Of a DNA stretch of 64,000 nucleotides, positions 8,468 to 19,050 are shown piece after piece (within the stretch, counting starts at the first letter, position 1; every line of letters starts with the position of its first letter). The position numbers and the translations under genes were made by a program. A model generated the notes under the pieces. The model did no database searches, had not been told where the DNA came from, and saw only the letters and a list, made by a program, of their open reading frames with translations. The stretch lies in contig NZ_AUCR01000011.1 in the NCBI RefSeq assembly GCF_000429865.1, forward strand, positions 124,001-188,000, given 5' to 3'. The stretch comes from Cucumibacter marinus DSM 18995. Its GTDB lineage: Bacteria; Pseudomonadota; Alphaproteobacteria; Rhizobiales; Devosiaceae.

Positions 8468-10117
8468 TTGTCTTCACTTCTCCGGTTTCTGTTACGCAAG
8501 GCTGTCCTGTCGGTTGCCGACAGGGCCGTGACGAGCCCTGTCTATCGCTGGACATGGCGGCCGCTTGCCGACGAAACCTTCATCCAGGCCCTGCCCGAGA
8601 TCTGTCCGGCGGATGCCATCTCGGCATCCGACATGGTCTCAGGGCAATATAATCTCGGCGGCCGGCTGATCGAGACGGGCGGAATTTCGCCCTTTGCGCT
8701 CGAAGATGCCGACCCCGACTGGCTTGATGATCTGCATTCCTTTGCCTGGCTGAGGCATTTCAACGAGGCGACCGATCGCTCGGAGCGCGATTTTGCGCGC
8801 ACGCTGGTACTCGACTGGATCGGGCGCTACGGCCATTTCAATCGCCAGTTCTGGTCGAACTCCCTGATCGCGCGCCGCACCCAAAACTGGCTGCGTCATT
8901 ACGAGCTGATCACCGCGACTGCCTCGGACAAGCAGAAATCGACCATTGCCCGCACCCTCAGCGTTCAGATCCAGGCGCTCAAGCAGCGCTCCAGTTTCGA
9001 GGCGGATCCATTTTCGCGGCTCGAGGCCTCGATCGCGCTGCTGGGCGTGTCGCTGTGTCATCGCGATGTCGATGTGGCTTCGCTTCAATCGCGCACCGAC
9101 GGGGTGATCCGGCAGATCAACAAGCAGCTCGACAAGGACGGGATGCACAAATCCCGTTCACCGAAAAACCAGTTCCAGTTGCTGCAATACCTGGTGCCGA
9201 TCCGGTTGGCGCTGGTGTCGAAATCGCCCGAGGCCGGCAAGCGCCTGGCCGAGGCGATCGATCCCATGCACGGGGCGCTGGCCGAACTGACCATGACGAC
9301 GGGAGAACCTGCCTATTTCAACGGCACCGGGCAACTCCCGCTCGAACTGCTTCTCTCCGTGCAGTTCCATGCGGTGAGGCGCAACGCCGCCCCGGCGCGG
9401 GTGACGGCGGGCTATGGCGTGGCACAACTGGGGCAAGGCAAGCTGGTATGCGATAGCGGGCAAATGCCCGATCCGGAGTTCGCCGCGCAGATGCATGCGG
9501 GCGGGCTCGCTTTCGAGTTCAGCCATGGCAATGCGCTGATCGTGGGCAATTGCGGGCCGGCCCCGGGCAAGTTGCGCGATGCCGCCGCGTTCCGCCAGGC
9601 GGCGGCACATTCGACACTTTCGGTCGATGACAGATCGCCGGCCAGATTCGGTGTCGGACCGTTCATGCCCCAGCGGGTGTTTCCGCTGGGGGCACCGCCG
9701 GCCATCGGGGTTGATCCCAACAAGGTCTCGATCGCCATGGTCGGGCACGGGTTCGAACCGAAATACGGTCTGACCCATCACCGCATGCTGTCCCTGATCG
9801 ATGAAGGCCGCACGCTGGTGGGGCAGGACGTGCTCAAGCTCGGTGGCTCTTCGAAGACGTCACGCTATTTCACCTTGCGTTTCCATCTCGGACCGGGGGT
9901 TTATGCGGGCGATATCGAGGAGCAGTCCTCGATCCGCCTCGAGACGCGGGCCGGCGAGGTGTGGATGTTCCTTTGGGAAGGCGGGGTCGCCGATATCGAG
10001 GAGAGCGTGCGCCAGTCGGTGCATTTCGGCCTGACCCGGACCGATCAGATCGTGATCACCGGCGATGTGACCGGCCGCAGTGAAATCGCCTGGAGCTTCA
10101 CGCGTCAGCCGGGCTAG
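8468..10117 (+). CDS. Heparinase II/III family protein
   Basis: The 549-residue protein has an N-terminal all-alpha region (roughly 30-300, with FAWLRHFNEATD, then an alpha toroid-like series) and a C-terminal beta-rich heparinase II/III-like domain (roughly 300-540). Family members are polysaccharide lyases, but the alphaproteobacterial version beside purH is uncharacterised. I see no clear signal peptide, although residues 1-20 are mildly hydrophobic. The start is TTG at 8468, supported by an AGGAAAGGG ribosome site about 10 bases upstream. Catalytic activity is not demonstrated by sequence alone. Confidence 0.88.
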   Translation: MSSLLRFLLRKAVLSVADRAVTSPVYRWTWRPLADETFIQALPEICPADAISASDMVSGQYNLGGRLIETGGISPFALEDADPDWLDDLHSFAWLRHFNEATDRSERDFARTLVLDWIGRYGHFNRQFWSNSLIARRTQNWLRHYELITATASDKQKSTIARTLSVQIQALKQRSSFEADPFSRLEASIALLGVSLCHRDVDVASLQSRTDGVIRQINKQLDKDGMHKSRSPKNQFQLLQYLVPIRLALVSKSPEAGKRLAEAIDPMHGALAELTMTTGEPAYFNGTGQLPLELLLSVQFHAVRRNAAPARVTAGYGVAQLGQGKLVCDSGQMPDPEFAAQMHAGGLAFEFSHGNALIVGNCGPAPGKLRDAAAFRQAAAHSTLSVDDRSPARFGVGPFMPQRVFPLGAPPAIGVDPNKVSIAMVGHGFEPKYGLTHHRMLSLIDEGRTLVGQDVLKLGGSSKTSRYFTLRFHLGPGVYAGDIEEQSSIRLETRAGEVWMFLWEGGVADIEESVRQSVHFGLTRTDQIVITGDVTGRSEIAWSFTRQPG

Positions 10118-10232
10118 CGGCGGCGGTCCAGGCCTTGATTGGGAAAACCGGGTCTATTCCTGTTCCCTTGGCGCCAAAGCCGTGCTAGCCAGCGCGCCTT
10201 AACCGGGAATGCCCTGCGCCGGAGATTACAGC

Positions 10233-11825
10233 ATGACCTCGTCGAGCCCGTCGCGCGTCAAACGCGCCCTTTTGTCGGTTTCGGACAAGCAGGGGATCGT
10301 CGCCCTTGCCAAGACCCTGACCTCTCTCGGAATCGAGATCGTTTCCACCGGCGGCACGCGCAAGGCGCTCGATGCCGAAGGCGTGCAGACCATCGATATT
10401 TCGGAGCTCACGGGCTTTCCCGAGATCATGGACGGGCGGGTCAAGACGCTTCATCCCAAGGTCCATGGCGGCCTTCTGGGCGTACGCGACAACCCCGCCC
10501 ACAAATCGGCGATGAAGATCAATTCGATCCCGCGCATCGATTTGCTGGTGGTCAATCTCTACCCGTTCGAGGAAACGGTGAAGGGCGGCGCGGACTATGC
10601 GACGGCCATCGAGAACATCGATATCGGCGGGCCGGCCATGATCCGCGCCGCGGCCAAGAACCATGCCGGGGTGACCGTTGTCGTCGATCCCGAAGACTAT
10701 GAAATGGTCACCGCGCATCTGAAGGCGGAAGGCGAAGTGCCTCTCACAGAGCGTCAGCGGCTGGCTGCCAAGGCCTTTGCGCGCACGGCGAATTACGATG
10801 CGGCGATCTCGCGCTGGTTCGCCGACACGCTTGATTATGACGAGGTGCCCTACCGCTCCTTCTCGGGCAAGCTGCGCGAAGTGATGCGTTATGGCGAAAA
10901 CCCGCATCAATGGGCCGGCTTTTATCAGGACGGGTCCGAGCGGCCTGGTGTTGCCACTGCCGAACAGGTGCAGGGCAAGGCGCTGAGCTACAATAATATC
11001 AACGATACGGACGCGGCTTTCGAGCTGGTGAGCGAGTTCGATCCGGCGGAAAACGCCGCCGTTGCCATCATCAAGCATGCCAATCCGTGTGGCGTGGCGG
11101 TCGCCGATGACACGCTTTCCGCATACAAGGCCGCGCTGAAATGCGATCCGGTCTCGGCCTATGGCGGCATTGTCGCGGTCAACCGCGAAATCGATGCGGA
11201 TCTCGCCAAAGCCATCATCGAAGTCTTCACCGAAGTCATCATCGCGCCGTCGGCCACCCCGGCGGCTCTGGCCGTTTTCGAAGGCAAAAAGAACCTTCGG
11301 CTGCTGCTCACCGGCGGGCTGGCCGATGCCAAGGCCGAAGGGCTGATGGTCAAATCGGTCGCCGGCGGGCTGCTGGTGCAGGCACGCGATGCCCGCAATG
11401 TCGATGATTGCGAGATCGAGGTGGTCACCAAGCGCGCGCCGTCGGACCAGGAAATGGCTGATTTGAAGCTTGCTGCCAAGGTTGCCAAACACGTCAAGTC
11501 CAACACCATCGTCTATGTAAAGAACGGCGCGACGGTGGGGATCGGCGCCGGGCAGATGAGCCGGGTGGATTCGGCCCGGATCGCCGCGATCAAGGCGCAG
11601 GACGCCGCTGAAGCCGCAGGCGAAACGGAGAGCCTCGCCAAGGGGTCCGTCGTTGCCTCGGATGCCTTTTTCCCCTTCGCCGACGGGCTGATGGCCGCGG
11701 TCGAGGCCGGGGCCACGGCGGTCATCCAGCCGGGCGGGTCGATCCGCGACGATGTGGTGATCGAGGCGGCCGACAAGGCGGATATCGCCATGATCTTCAC
11801 CGGCATGCGGCACTTCCGTCACTGA
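10233..11825 (+). CDS. purH: Bifunctional AICAR formyltransferase / IMP cyclohydrolase
   Basis: The 530-residue enzyme performs the last two steps of de novo IMP synthesis. The N-terminal IMP cyclohydrolase (MGS-like) domain shows [26 protein letters not shown] and [18 protein letters not shown]. The C-terminal transformylase has [13 protein letters not shown], the catalytic [11 protein letters not shown] (Lys-His) and AYGGIVAVN. The ATG at 10233 has a GGAG site eight bases upstream; an in-frame ATG at 10209 is less likely. A terminator-like hairpin follows. Confidence 0.97.
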   Translation: MTSSSPSRVKRALLSVSDKQGIVALAKTLTSLGIEIVSTGGTRKALDAEGVQTIDISELTGFPEIMDGRVKTLHPKVHGGLLGVRDNPAHKSAMKINSIPRIDLLVVNLYPFEETVKGGADYATAIENIDIGGPAMIRAAAKNHAGVTVVVDPEDYEMVTAHLKAEGEVPLTERQRLAAKAFARTANYDAAISRWFADTLDYDEVPYRSFSGKLREVMRYGENPHQWAGFYQDGSERPGVATAEQVQGKALSYNNINDTDAAFELVSEFDPAENAAVAIIKHANPCGVAVADDTLSAYKAALKCDPVSAYGGIVAVNREIDADLAKAIIEVFTEVIIAPSATPAALAVFEGKKNLRLLLTGGLADAKAEGLMVKSVAGGLLVQARDARNVDDCEIEVVTKRAPSDQEMADLKLAAKVAKHVKSNTIVYVKNGATVGIGAGQMSRVDSARIAAIKAQDAAEAAGETESLAKGSVVASDAFFPFADGLMAAVEAGATAVIQPGGSIRDDVVIEAADKADIAMIFTGMRHFRH

Positions 11826-11845
11826 GCGCCGTGCCGCGAGGCAAG

Positions 11846-11869
11846 ATCTCTCCGGTGGAGAGATTTTAG
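11846..11869 (+). terminator. Terminator-like palindrome after purH
   Basis: ATCTCTCC and GGAGAGAT form a perfect eight-base stem around GGT, followed by a short T run. It lies 20 bases after the purH stop. A closely related palindrome (ATCGCTCC/GGAGCGAT) ends another gene at 21,911-21,935, which suggests a recurrent terminator-type element. Confidence 0.55.
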
Positions 11870-11878
11870 GCGCGAAGA

Positions 11879-11964
11879 CCCTGAGAGCTATGCTCGAAGG
11901 GTAAACTCCAAGGGGGTGGCTACCCTTCAAAGGTCGCGCGGCGGCGCTCCCACCTTAGGATGAG
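11879..11964. repeat. REP-like dispersed repeats
   Basis: Two elements lie here. At 11879-11902 a 24-base sequence (CCCTGAGAGCTATGCTCGAA then GGGT) is the exact reverse complement of 21876-21899. At 11922-11964 a second element runs from CCCTTCAAAGGTCGCGCGG to CACCTTAGGATGAGG and is a diverged copy of the one at 37425-37468. Both have short inverted ends and lie between convergent genes. Confidence 0.7.
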
Positions 11965-11977
11965 GGCGTGTCTGGCC

Positions 11978-13375
11978 TCAAACCTTCGCCTGTTTGACCA
12001 GAACCAGGCCGAGCGCCCCGGCCGCCAGCAACACGATCACAGGAATGATCCCGAGGCGCTGGGACAGCGTCAGGCTGGTGACGATACCGATCGCATAAGG
12101 CCCGAGAAACGCGGTCGCGCGGCCCGACAGCGCATAAAGCCCGAAGGCTTCGGTCGCCTGTTCGGGCGGTACCTGATCGATAAGAAGCGTGCGCGAGGCC
12201 GCCTGCAAGGCGCCGCCTGCGGCGCCGATCAGGGCGCCGGCGAGATAGAACAGGACGAGCGGCGCGTTGCTTTCGGCTCCGACCGGTATAGCGAACAGAA
12301 TGCTTGTTTCAGTCGATGAGATCACCGCAAGACAGGCGATCACCAGAAGGATGCAGCAGGTCATGACCACGGGCTTGGGGCCGATTCGGGCATCGAGTCG
12401 CCCGCCCGCAAAGGCCCCGATTGCGCCGGCAACGGCCGCGAGAATGCCGAACAGACCGACCTCGATGATCGAGAGCCCGAGTACGCCCACCGCATAGATG
12501 CCGCCAAAGGCGTGAAGGGCGTTGAGCCCGTCGCGATAGAGCATCGAGGAAATGAGGAATGCAAAGTAGCTGCGGTTCTGCGGCAGCGAGCGAACGGTCG
12601 CGAAGAGCCGGGCGATCCCATCCCTGACGGCCTTGCCACCACCCGACCGGCGTGGCGCATCGGGCACGAACAGGAACAGCGGAATGGCAAAGACAAGAAA
12701 CCAGATCGCTGTGAGCGGCCCCGCGGCGCGGTCGCCTTCATGGGTTGCGGGATCAAGCCCGAGGATCGGGGTCAGGCCCAACAGGGTCCTGCCGGTCTCG
12801 GGGTTGGCCGACATCAAGCCTAGCATGATGGTCAAAGCGACAATGCCGCCAACATAACCGAGCGCCCAGCCCGAGCCGGAGAGCTTGCCGAGTTCGGATC
12901 GCGGCACGAGGTCGGGCATCATCGCATTAACGAAGGTGCCGGCGAATTCCGAGCTGAACAGGGCGATGGCGAGGAATATGAGCGTCAGCGTGATGATGCC
13001 CGGGCCGGCGCCGGGCGCGGCGATCCACAGGCCGACGGCGCCGATGATCGCCAACAAGGCGAATACGGCGATGAATGGCTTGCGCGGGCCGGAAGCGTCG
13101 GCCACCGCGCCCAGTATGGGTGCCAGTAGCGCAATCACCAGCCCGCCGGTGCCCGCGGCCCAGCCCCACATGGCCTGGCCCTCTGCCGGGCTGGGGGCGA
13201 CATGGGCGGCAAAATAGGGCGCGAAGATGAAGGTCAGGATAAGGGTGTGAAAGGGCTGGGCGGCCCAGTCGAAGAACATCCAGGACAGGCGCGCCCGGCG
13301 GTCGGCCGGCGGGCGGCCCGAAACGGTGAGCTCGGTTGTGGTCACGGATCGGGGGTCCTCGTCCTGCCTGCTCAA
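11978..13375 (-). CDS. MFS transporter, Atg22/UMF1-like
   Basis: The 465-residue protein has about 12 hydrophobic segments. The start SWMFFDWAAQPFHTLILTF and the loop LLAPILGAVADASGPRKPFI are characteristic of the UMF1/Atg22-like branch of the major facilitator superfamily. FAGGRLDARIGPKPV marks the second half. The substrate is unknown; fungal Atg22 exports amino acids from the vacuole. Its start overlaps the end of the NAD-GDH gene by four bases on the same strand, so the two are co-translated and the transporter may serve amino-acid metabolism. Confidence 0.88.
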   Translation of the reverse strand: MSRQDEDPRSVTTTELTVSGRPPADRRARLSWMFFDWAAQPFHTLILTFIFAPYFAAHVAPSPAEGQAMWGWAAGTGGLVIALLAPILGAVADASGPRKPFIAVFALLAIIGAVGLWIAAPGAGPGIITLTLIFLAIALFSSEFAGTFVNAMMPDLVPRSELGKLSGSGWALGYVGGIVALTIMLGLMSANPETGRTLLGLTPILGLDPATHEGDRAAGPLTAIWFLVFAIPLFLFVPDAPRRSGGGKAVRDGIARLFATVRSLPQNRSYFAFLISSMLYRDGLNALHAFGGIYAVGVLGLSIIEVGLFGILAAVAGAIGAFAGGRLDARIGPKPVVMTCCILLVIACLAVISSTETSILFAIPVGAESNAPLVLFYLAGALIGAAGGALQAASRTLLIDQVPPEQATEAFGLYALSGRATAFLGPYAIGIVTSLTLSQRLGIIPVIVLLAAGALGLVLVKQAKV

Positions 13376-16300
13376 CCTCGTGCAAGGTCTGACAGAAGGC
13401 CCGCCGCCACCGACAGTCGTGAGACCGTGATCGTGCCCTCGGTGATCGAGGCGACCATGTCGCGGGTGCGGGTGATCTCGTCGGACCGCCCGTCCTGCCA
13501 GGTTTTGAGCGCGGCTTCGACGCTGTCGGCGCCGGTTGCCAGCACATCGAGGGTCAAATCGCGCTGCGCCCGCATCATGTTGGCGGTGGCGCGGCCAAGC
13601 GCCATGCGGTCGTAATAGTCGGAGACCGCGACGGTATCACCGAGCTCTGTGATGCGGCCGAGATTGAAGATGTCAAAGACCGCGAAATAGGCCCGGGCCG
13701 CATCGGCGACGGGCATGTCGGCACGCTGGGCGATGGCGATGATGTCCGAGGCGAGCGTCAGCGCCGAGAGATGGGCCAGCCGGCCAGCGAGATCGGCAGG
13801 GGTGCCGCCAGCCTCGAACTGTTGTGCCTGGCGCGCCAGGGCGTCGGCGACAAAGCGCGGCACCAATTCGTCGAGCAGGCCGGCGACGACGTCCACGCCC
13901 TCGCGATAGCGTTCGACGAGATCGGAGACCCCGCCTTCAAGGCTTTCATTGCGCAGGAACCAGACGGTCTGGGCCAGCAAGAGGCTGCGCACTTCGTCAT
14001 AAAGGGCCAGCTGGGTGTCGCCTTCGACCTTGTTGTCGAGTTCATCGATTTCGGCATTGAGATCGGTCAGCCCGAAAGCGTCGCGCGCCACCGCATAGGC
14101 GGAAGCGATCTGGGCCGGCTTGGCGCCCGTCGAGGAGACCAGCTGATGGATGAAGGACGGCCCGCCGCGATTGATCATGGCGTTGCACAACACGGTTGCG
14201 ATCACCTCGCGCCGCAGGCGGTGGGTCTCGATGGTTTCGGGATATTTCTCGGCCAGCGTGTCCGGGAAATAGCGGAACAGTTCCTTGCCGAGATAGGGGT
14301 CGTCAGGCACTTCGGAATTGAGAAGGTCGGCATAAAGCGTGTTCTTGGCATAGGCCAGCAACACAGCGATCTCGGGCCGGGTCAGGCCTTCGCCCGATTC
14401 CTCGCGCGTGGCGAGGGTCGCATCGTCGGGCAGGAACTCGACGGCGCGGTTGAGTTCGCCTTCGGCTTCGAGCGAGCGGATCAGTGCCGCGTGAAAGGGA
14501 GTGTCCGCCGCACCGTGGCGTTCGGCGAGCGAAATGGCGAGGGTCTGCAGGTAGTTGTTCCTCAGGCACAGTTCGGCGACCTCGTCGGTCATGCTGGCGA
14601 GGAAGGTGTTGCGCTGTTCGATGGTCATCTGGCCGGCGCGCACCAGTGTGCCCAGCGCGATCTTGATATTGACCTCAAGGTCGGAGGAATTGACGCCGGC
14701 CGAATTGTCGATGGCGTCGGAATTGACCCGTCCGCCTTCGCCGTTGCAGCCGAGCCGGGCATATTCGATGCGCCCGAGCTGGGTGACACCGAGATTGGCG
14801 CCTTCGCCGATCACCTTGGCGCGGACCTGGTGGCCGCGGATGCGGATCGCGTCGTTCGCCCGGTCGCCGACCTCGGCGTCGGATTCGCCCTTGGCCGCGA
14901 TATAGGTGCCGATGCCGCCAAACCAGAGCAGATCGACATCGGCGCGCAGGATCGCAACCATCACATCGGTCGGGGTCAGCTTGCCGTCGCTGAGCCCCAG
15001 CAGGGCGCGGCCTTCCGGCGACAGGTCGATCGATTTGGCGTTGCGCGGGTGGATGCCGCCACCCTTGGAGAGCTTTGAGGTGTCGTAGTCCTGCCAGCTC
15101 GAGCGGCCCATTTCGAACAGGCGTTTGCGCTCGGCATAGGACACATCGGTATCCGGGTCGGGATCGATGAAGATGTCGCGATGGTCGAAGGCCGCCACGA
15201 GCCGGGTCTTGGTCGACAGCAGCATGCCATTGCCGAACACGTCCCCGGACATGTCCCCGACCCCCGCCGCGGTGAAGGGTGTGGTCTGGATATCGCGGTC
15301 CATTTCGCGGAAATGGCGCTTGACCGCTTCCCAGCCGCCGCGGGCGGTGATGCCCATCTTCTTGTGGTCATAGCCCGCCGATCCGCCCGAGGCGAAAGCG
15401 TCGGAAAGCCAGAAGCCGCGTTCGTCCGAGATCGCATTGGCGGTGTCGGAGAAGGTCGCGGTGCCTTTGTCGGCGGCGACCACGAGATAGGGATCGTCGC
15501 CATCGAGCCGGACCACCGATTTGGGCGGGATCACGGTATCGCCGTCGAGATTGTCGGTAATGTCGAGCAGCGAGCCGATGAAGATCTTGTAGCAGGCCGT
15601 GCCCTCGGCGATGAAATCCTCGCGGCTCGGACTGGCCGGCATCTGCTTGGGATAGAAGCCACCCTTGGCGCCCACCGGCACGATGACCGCGTTCTTGACC
15701 ATCTGCGCCTTGACGAGGCCCAGGATCTCGGTGCGGAAATCTTCCGGCCTGTCCGACCAGCGCAACCCGCCGCGGGCAATGGCGCCGCCGCGCAGATGGA
15801 TGCCCTCGACCCGGGGCGAATAGACGAAGATCTCGCGATAGGGGCGCGGCTCGGGCATGGCCTCGACACGCGGCGCGTCGAACTTGATGGCCAGCGCCGG
15901 ACGGCGCCCGCCCTCTGGCCGCTGGAAGAAATTGGTTCTCAGCGCGCAATCGACGAGGTTGAGGAAGCGCCGCACGATCCGGTCATCATCGATCGAGGTG
16001 ATGGCGTCGAGCGCATTGGCAATGACGTCGCGGGCGGCGATCTCGGCGGCGCGGCGCTCATCCTCGAAACCGGGGTCGAGGCGGGCATAGAACAAGTCGA
16101 TCAGCGCCTTGCCGATTTCCGGATGGGTGGCGAGCGAGGTCCACAAATAGCGTTGGGAATAGGCGATGCCGACCTGTTTGAGGTAGCGCCCCAGCGCCCT
16201 CACGATCGAGACATCGTCCCAGGCCAGCCCGGCCTTGAGGGTCAGTTGGTTGAAACCGTCATTTTCCGCATCGCCATGCCAGACCGCGTTGAGTGCGGTC

Positions 16301-18144
16301 TCGATGGTGCCGGCCAGCGCCTCGAGATTGTCGATGCGCCCGTCGGCGGGTTCGACGGTCATATCGTGCAGAATGCGCTCAATCCCGTCGACCGGTCGAA
16401 TGCCATAGGAGCGTTCATTGATCACGCGGAAGCCGAAATTCTCGAGCATCGGCACCCGGGCGCTCAGAGGAATGGGCGATTTGAGGTGATAGATCTTGAG
16501 CGACAGCGCATCGGGATCGGAGCGGTGGCGGTGCAGCTTCAGGCCGATATCGCCGGCGTCCTTGAGCTTGTCGAAGGCGGCGATATCACCCAGTGCGTCG
16601 TGATGGGTGAAGGCTTCCTGATAGGCTTCGGAAAAGGCTTCCCGGTAGGGGGCGATGGCCGCGCGGTTTTCTGCTGCCGACATCATCCGGTCGCCGAACG
16701 AGCGCGTCAGGTCCGCGACCGCGTCCTCGAGTTCGTCGCGTTCGGGGCGCGGCGTGACCCCGCCATTGCGCCCGATGATGAAATGCACGCGCACCAGATC
16801 GCCTTCAGGGAAGCTGGGGTAGAAAGCCGAGACGCGGCCGTCATAGGCCTCGGCGAGATAGGTGCCGATGCGCGAACGAAGGTTCGAATCGAAGCGGTCG
16901 CGCGGCAGGAACACCAGGATCGAGACGAAATTGTCGAACGGGTCGATACGCGGGAAAACGCGAACGCGGGGGCGGTCGACAAGTGAGGCGATGGCGGTGG
17001 CGAATTCGAACAGATCGTCGGTCGAAATCTGGAACAGTTCGTCGCGCGGGTAATGGTCGAGGGCGTTCATCAGCCCCTTGCCCGAATGGCTGCCCGGCTC
17101 ATAGCCCGAGCGGCGCATGACCTCGGCCACCTTGCGCCGGACAAGCGGCACTTCCGTATGCGGGGTCGACAGCGACATGGAGGTAAACAGGCCCAGAACG
17201 CGCAATTCGCCATTGGGCTTGCCCGCCTCGTCATAGAGCTTGATGCCGACATAGTCGTAATGCACGCGCCGGTGCACCTTGGAGCGGATATTGGCCTTGG
17301 TGACCAGCAGCGCGTCGGGGGATTTGAGATAGGCCAGGTGCTGGTCCGTCATCTCGACATATTCGTCGCCCTGACGCAGATATTTGAAATCCGGGTCCTC
17401 AAGCACGCCGAGCCCGCTGTCGGGCACCGGCTCCAGGGTCTGGTTCTCGCCGGTTCCGGCAAGCCGGTATTCGCGCATGCCGATAAAGGTGAAGTTGTGG
17501 TCCCCGAGCCAGCCGAGAAAGCCGATCGCTTCCTCGATCGAGGTCGGATCGATGGGCGGTGGATTGTCGCGATAGGAGCGGATCACCTCGGCGAGGCGTT
17601 CCAGCATGCCGCGCCAGCCGCGCACGGTGGCGCGCACCTGGGCCATGACCTCCTCGAGTTCCTCGCGCAGGGCCTCGGTCGAGGCCGGGTCGGGGAAGGC
17701 ATCGATATGCATGTGAAGATGGGAGAGCTTTTCGCAATCCGGGGTCTTCTCGGTGAGGACCTCCAGACCGTCCTTTGTCGCCTTGATCGGCAGGATGGGG
17801 TGGCCGACCAATCGGACGGTGCCGCCCAGCCCGCGCACAGCGCCAAGGGTCGAATCGACAAGAAAGGGCATGTCGTCATTGAAGACGTCGATGACCTCGA
17901 TCTCGGGTCTGGGTTCGGCCGGGTGGATATGGACCGATGGACTGCCCGGCTTGTCCTTGATCAGGAGCCCGTATGAGTTGCGGCAGACCGTGACGAAGTC
18001 TTCCGCCTTCCAGCCCTCGAGATCATCGACATCGAGAGAGTTGGTCATGCGGGTCAGAAAGGCGGCAAATCCGAGATCGTTCCCGCGCGCCTCGTCCGCA
18101 ATATTGAGAATGGATTTTCTGGTTGAACTGGCCGTGCCGGTCAT
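13372..18144 (-). CDS. NAD-specific glutamate dehydrogenase, large (180-kDa) class
   Basis: The predicted 1,590-residue protein is of the size of the large bacterial NAD-GDH class, which deaminates glutamate to 2-oxoglutarate and ammonia. Long N-terminal regulatory regions precede a central GDH catalytic core. Visible core signatures are ARGGLRWSDRPEDFRTE, VKAQMVKNAVIVPVGAKGGF and GVGDMSGDVFGNGMLLS, with SIDLSPEGRALLG further on. I used the ATG at 18144 (MTGTASSTRKS). A 12-codon extension to 18180 is possible but has no better ribosome site. The MFS gene follows with a four-base overlap. The enzyme feeds the 2-oxoglutarate dehydrogenase genes found later in the window. Confidence 0.96.
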   Translation of the reverse strand: MTGTASSTRKSILNIADEARGNDLGFAAFLTRMTNSLDVDDLEGWKAEDFVTVCRNSYGLLIKDKPGSPSVHIHPAEPRPEIEVIDVFNDDMPFLVDSTLGAVRGLGGTVRLVGHPILPIKATKDGLEVLTEKTPDCEKLSHLHMHIDAFPDPASTEALREELEEVMAQVRATVRGWRGMLERLAEVIRSYRDNPPPIDPTSIEEAIGFLGWLGDHNFTFIGMREYRLAGTGENQTLEPVPDSGLGVLEDPDFKYLRQGDEYVEMTDQHLAYLKSPDALLVTKANIRSKVHRRVHYDYVGIKLYDEAGKPNGELRVLGLFTSMSLSTPHTEVPLVRRKVAEVMRRSGYEPGSHSGKGLMNALDHYPRDELFQISTDDLFEFATAIASLVDRPRVRVFPRIDPFDNFVSILVFLPRDRFDSNLRSRIGTYLAEAYDGRVSAFYPSFPEGDLVRVHFIIGRNGGVTPRPERDELEDAVADLTRSFGDRMMSAAENRAAIAPYREAFSEAYQEAFTHHDALGDIAAFDKLKDAGDIGLKLHRHRSDPDALSLKIYHLKSPIPLSARVPMLENFGFRVINERSYGIRPVDGIERILHDMTVEPADGRIDNLEALAGTIETALNAVWHGDAENDGFNQLTLKAGLAWDDVSIVRALGRYLKQVGIAYSQRYLWTSLATHPEIGKALIDLFYARLDPGFEDERRAAEIAARDVIANALDAITSIDDDRIVRRFLNLVDCALRTNFFQRPEGGRRPALAIKFDAPRVEAMPEPRPYREIFVYSPRVEGIHLRGGAIARGGLRWSDRPEDFRTEILGLVKAQMVKNAVIVPVGAKGGFYPKQMPASPSREDFIAEGTACYKIFIGSLLDITDNLDGDTVIPPKSVVRLDGDDPYLVVAADKGTATFSDTANAISDERGFWLSDAFASGGSAGYDHKKMGITARGGWEAVKRHFREMDRDIQTTPFTAAGVGDMSGDVFGNGMLLSTKTRLVAAFDHRDIFIDPDPDTDVSYAERKRLFEMGRSSWQDYDTSKLSKGGGIHPRNAKSIDLSPEGRALLGLSDGKLTPTDVMVAILRADVDLLWFGGIGTYIAAKGESDAEVGDRANDAIRIRGHQVRAKVIGEGANLGVTQLGRIEYARLGCNGEGGRVNSDAIDNSAGVNSSDLEVNIKIALGTLVRAGQMTIEQRNTFLASMTDEVAELCLRNNYLQTLAISLAERHGAADTPFHAALIRSLEAEGELNRAVEFLPDDATLATREESGEGLTRPEIAVLLAYAKNTLYADLLNSEVPDDPYLGKELFRYFPDTLAEKYPETIETHRLRREVIATVLCNAMINRGGPSFIHQLVSSTGAKPAQIASAYAVARDAFGLTDLNAEIDELDNKVEGDTQLALYDEVRSLLLAQTVWFLRNESLEGGVSDLVERYREGVDVVAGLLDELVPRFVADALARQAQQFEAGGTPADLAGRLAHLSALTLASDIIAIAQRADMPVADAARAYFAVFDIFNLGRITELGDTVAVSDYYDRMALGRATANMMRAQRDLTLDVLATGADSVEAALKTWQDGRSDEITRTRDMVASITEGTITVSRLSVAAGLLSDLARG

Positions 18145-18344
18145 CTCGTTGCCCTGTCCCCGATGACGACTTACCCTCACACACTGTGCGCCCGAAGGGC
18201 AAATGTCGAGGATGATCTGTTTATAGATTGATCCTTATTCGGAATGAATGACAGGGGGTTGGCGGTTTTCAGGCGGTTCGTTTTGCCATTGGCGGCAGGC
18301 GCGCGGCACCGCATACTGGGCCAACCCAACCAAGGAGAGCGGCG

Positions 18345-18935
18345 ATGGTCGACCCGAGCATGATTGTGGGCGCAGCGGAATACACCATCCGGCCGGCCCG
18401 GCCCGAGGATGCCGATCCGATCGCCCAGATTCATGTCGCGACCTGGAAGCAGACCTACAGGGACCTGATCCCGCCTCAGGCGATGGTGGCGGCCAATCTG
18501 GCCCACAGGCTCGAGATGTGGCGCGGGCTCTTGACCATTGAATCGCTGGACAAGGGCTATTGCGCCTTCGTCGCCGAATCCCACGCCCATGCGCTGTCCG
18601 GCTTTGTGCTGGTCGGGCCCCAGCGCAGCGAGCGGGCGGCGTTCGCCGACTATCCGGGCGAGATCATGGCGCTTTATGTGATGAAAGACGCGCAGGGGCG
18701 CGGACTTGGGCGGCGTCTCCTGTCGGCGGGCGCCAATGAACTGCTCGCCATGGGGCTTGATCGCGCCAGCGCCTGGGTGTTGTCGGCCAATGCCAATGCC
18801 CGCGGGTTTTATGAGCGTATGGGCGGGCGCGAAATCGCCACCCAGACCGAAACCCGGCATGGCGGTGTGCCGCTCGAAGAGGTCGCCTATGGGATCGATG
18901 ATCTCGGCGCGATTGTTGCCAGCACCCGCGGCTGA
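18345..18935 (+). CDS. GNAT family N-acetyltransferase
   Basis: The 196-residue protein is a single GNAT domain. IRPARPEDADPIAQIHVATW is the N-terminal motif, ALYVMKDAQGRGLGRRLL holds the acetyl-CoA pyrophosphate loop (QGRGLG), and SANANARGFYERMGG is motif B. An AAGGAGAGCGGCG site precedes the ATG. The acceptor substrate is unknown. It is transcribed away from NAD-GDH, with leuC downstream. Confidence 0.9.
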   Translation: MVDPSMIVGAAEYTIRPARPEDADPIAQIHVATWKQTYRDLIPPQAMVAANLAHRLEMWRGLLTIESLDKGYCAFVAESHAHALSGFVLVGPQRSERAAFADYPGEIMALYVMKDAQGRGLGRRLLSAGANELLAMGLDRASAWVLSANANARGFYERMGGREIATQTETRHGGVPLEEVAYGIDDLGAIVASTRG

Positions 18936-19050
18936 GCGGCGCAAGCGCTTGCCCCGAGCATGCCCGGCGCTTGACCGGGCGCAGCCTCAAGGCATAGAAA
19001 CGCGCCGCTAGGTTTCCTATTTCAGTTCAAACCAACGAATGAGCGCCCTT

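Noticed and set aside
15181-16986. 601-codon plus-strand open frame
   Set aside because: Antisense to the NAD-GDH gene, no recognisable motifs or ribosome site.
18177-18944. 255-codon minus-strand open frame opposite the GNAT gene
   Set aside because: It lies wholly over a well-supported GNAT acetyltransferase, has no ribosome site and its residues are typical of an antisense frame in GC-rich DNA.
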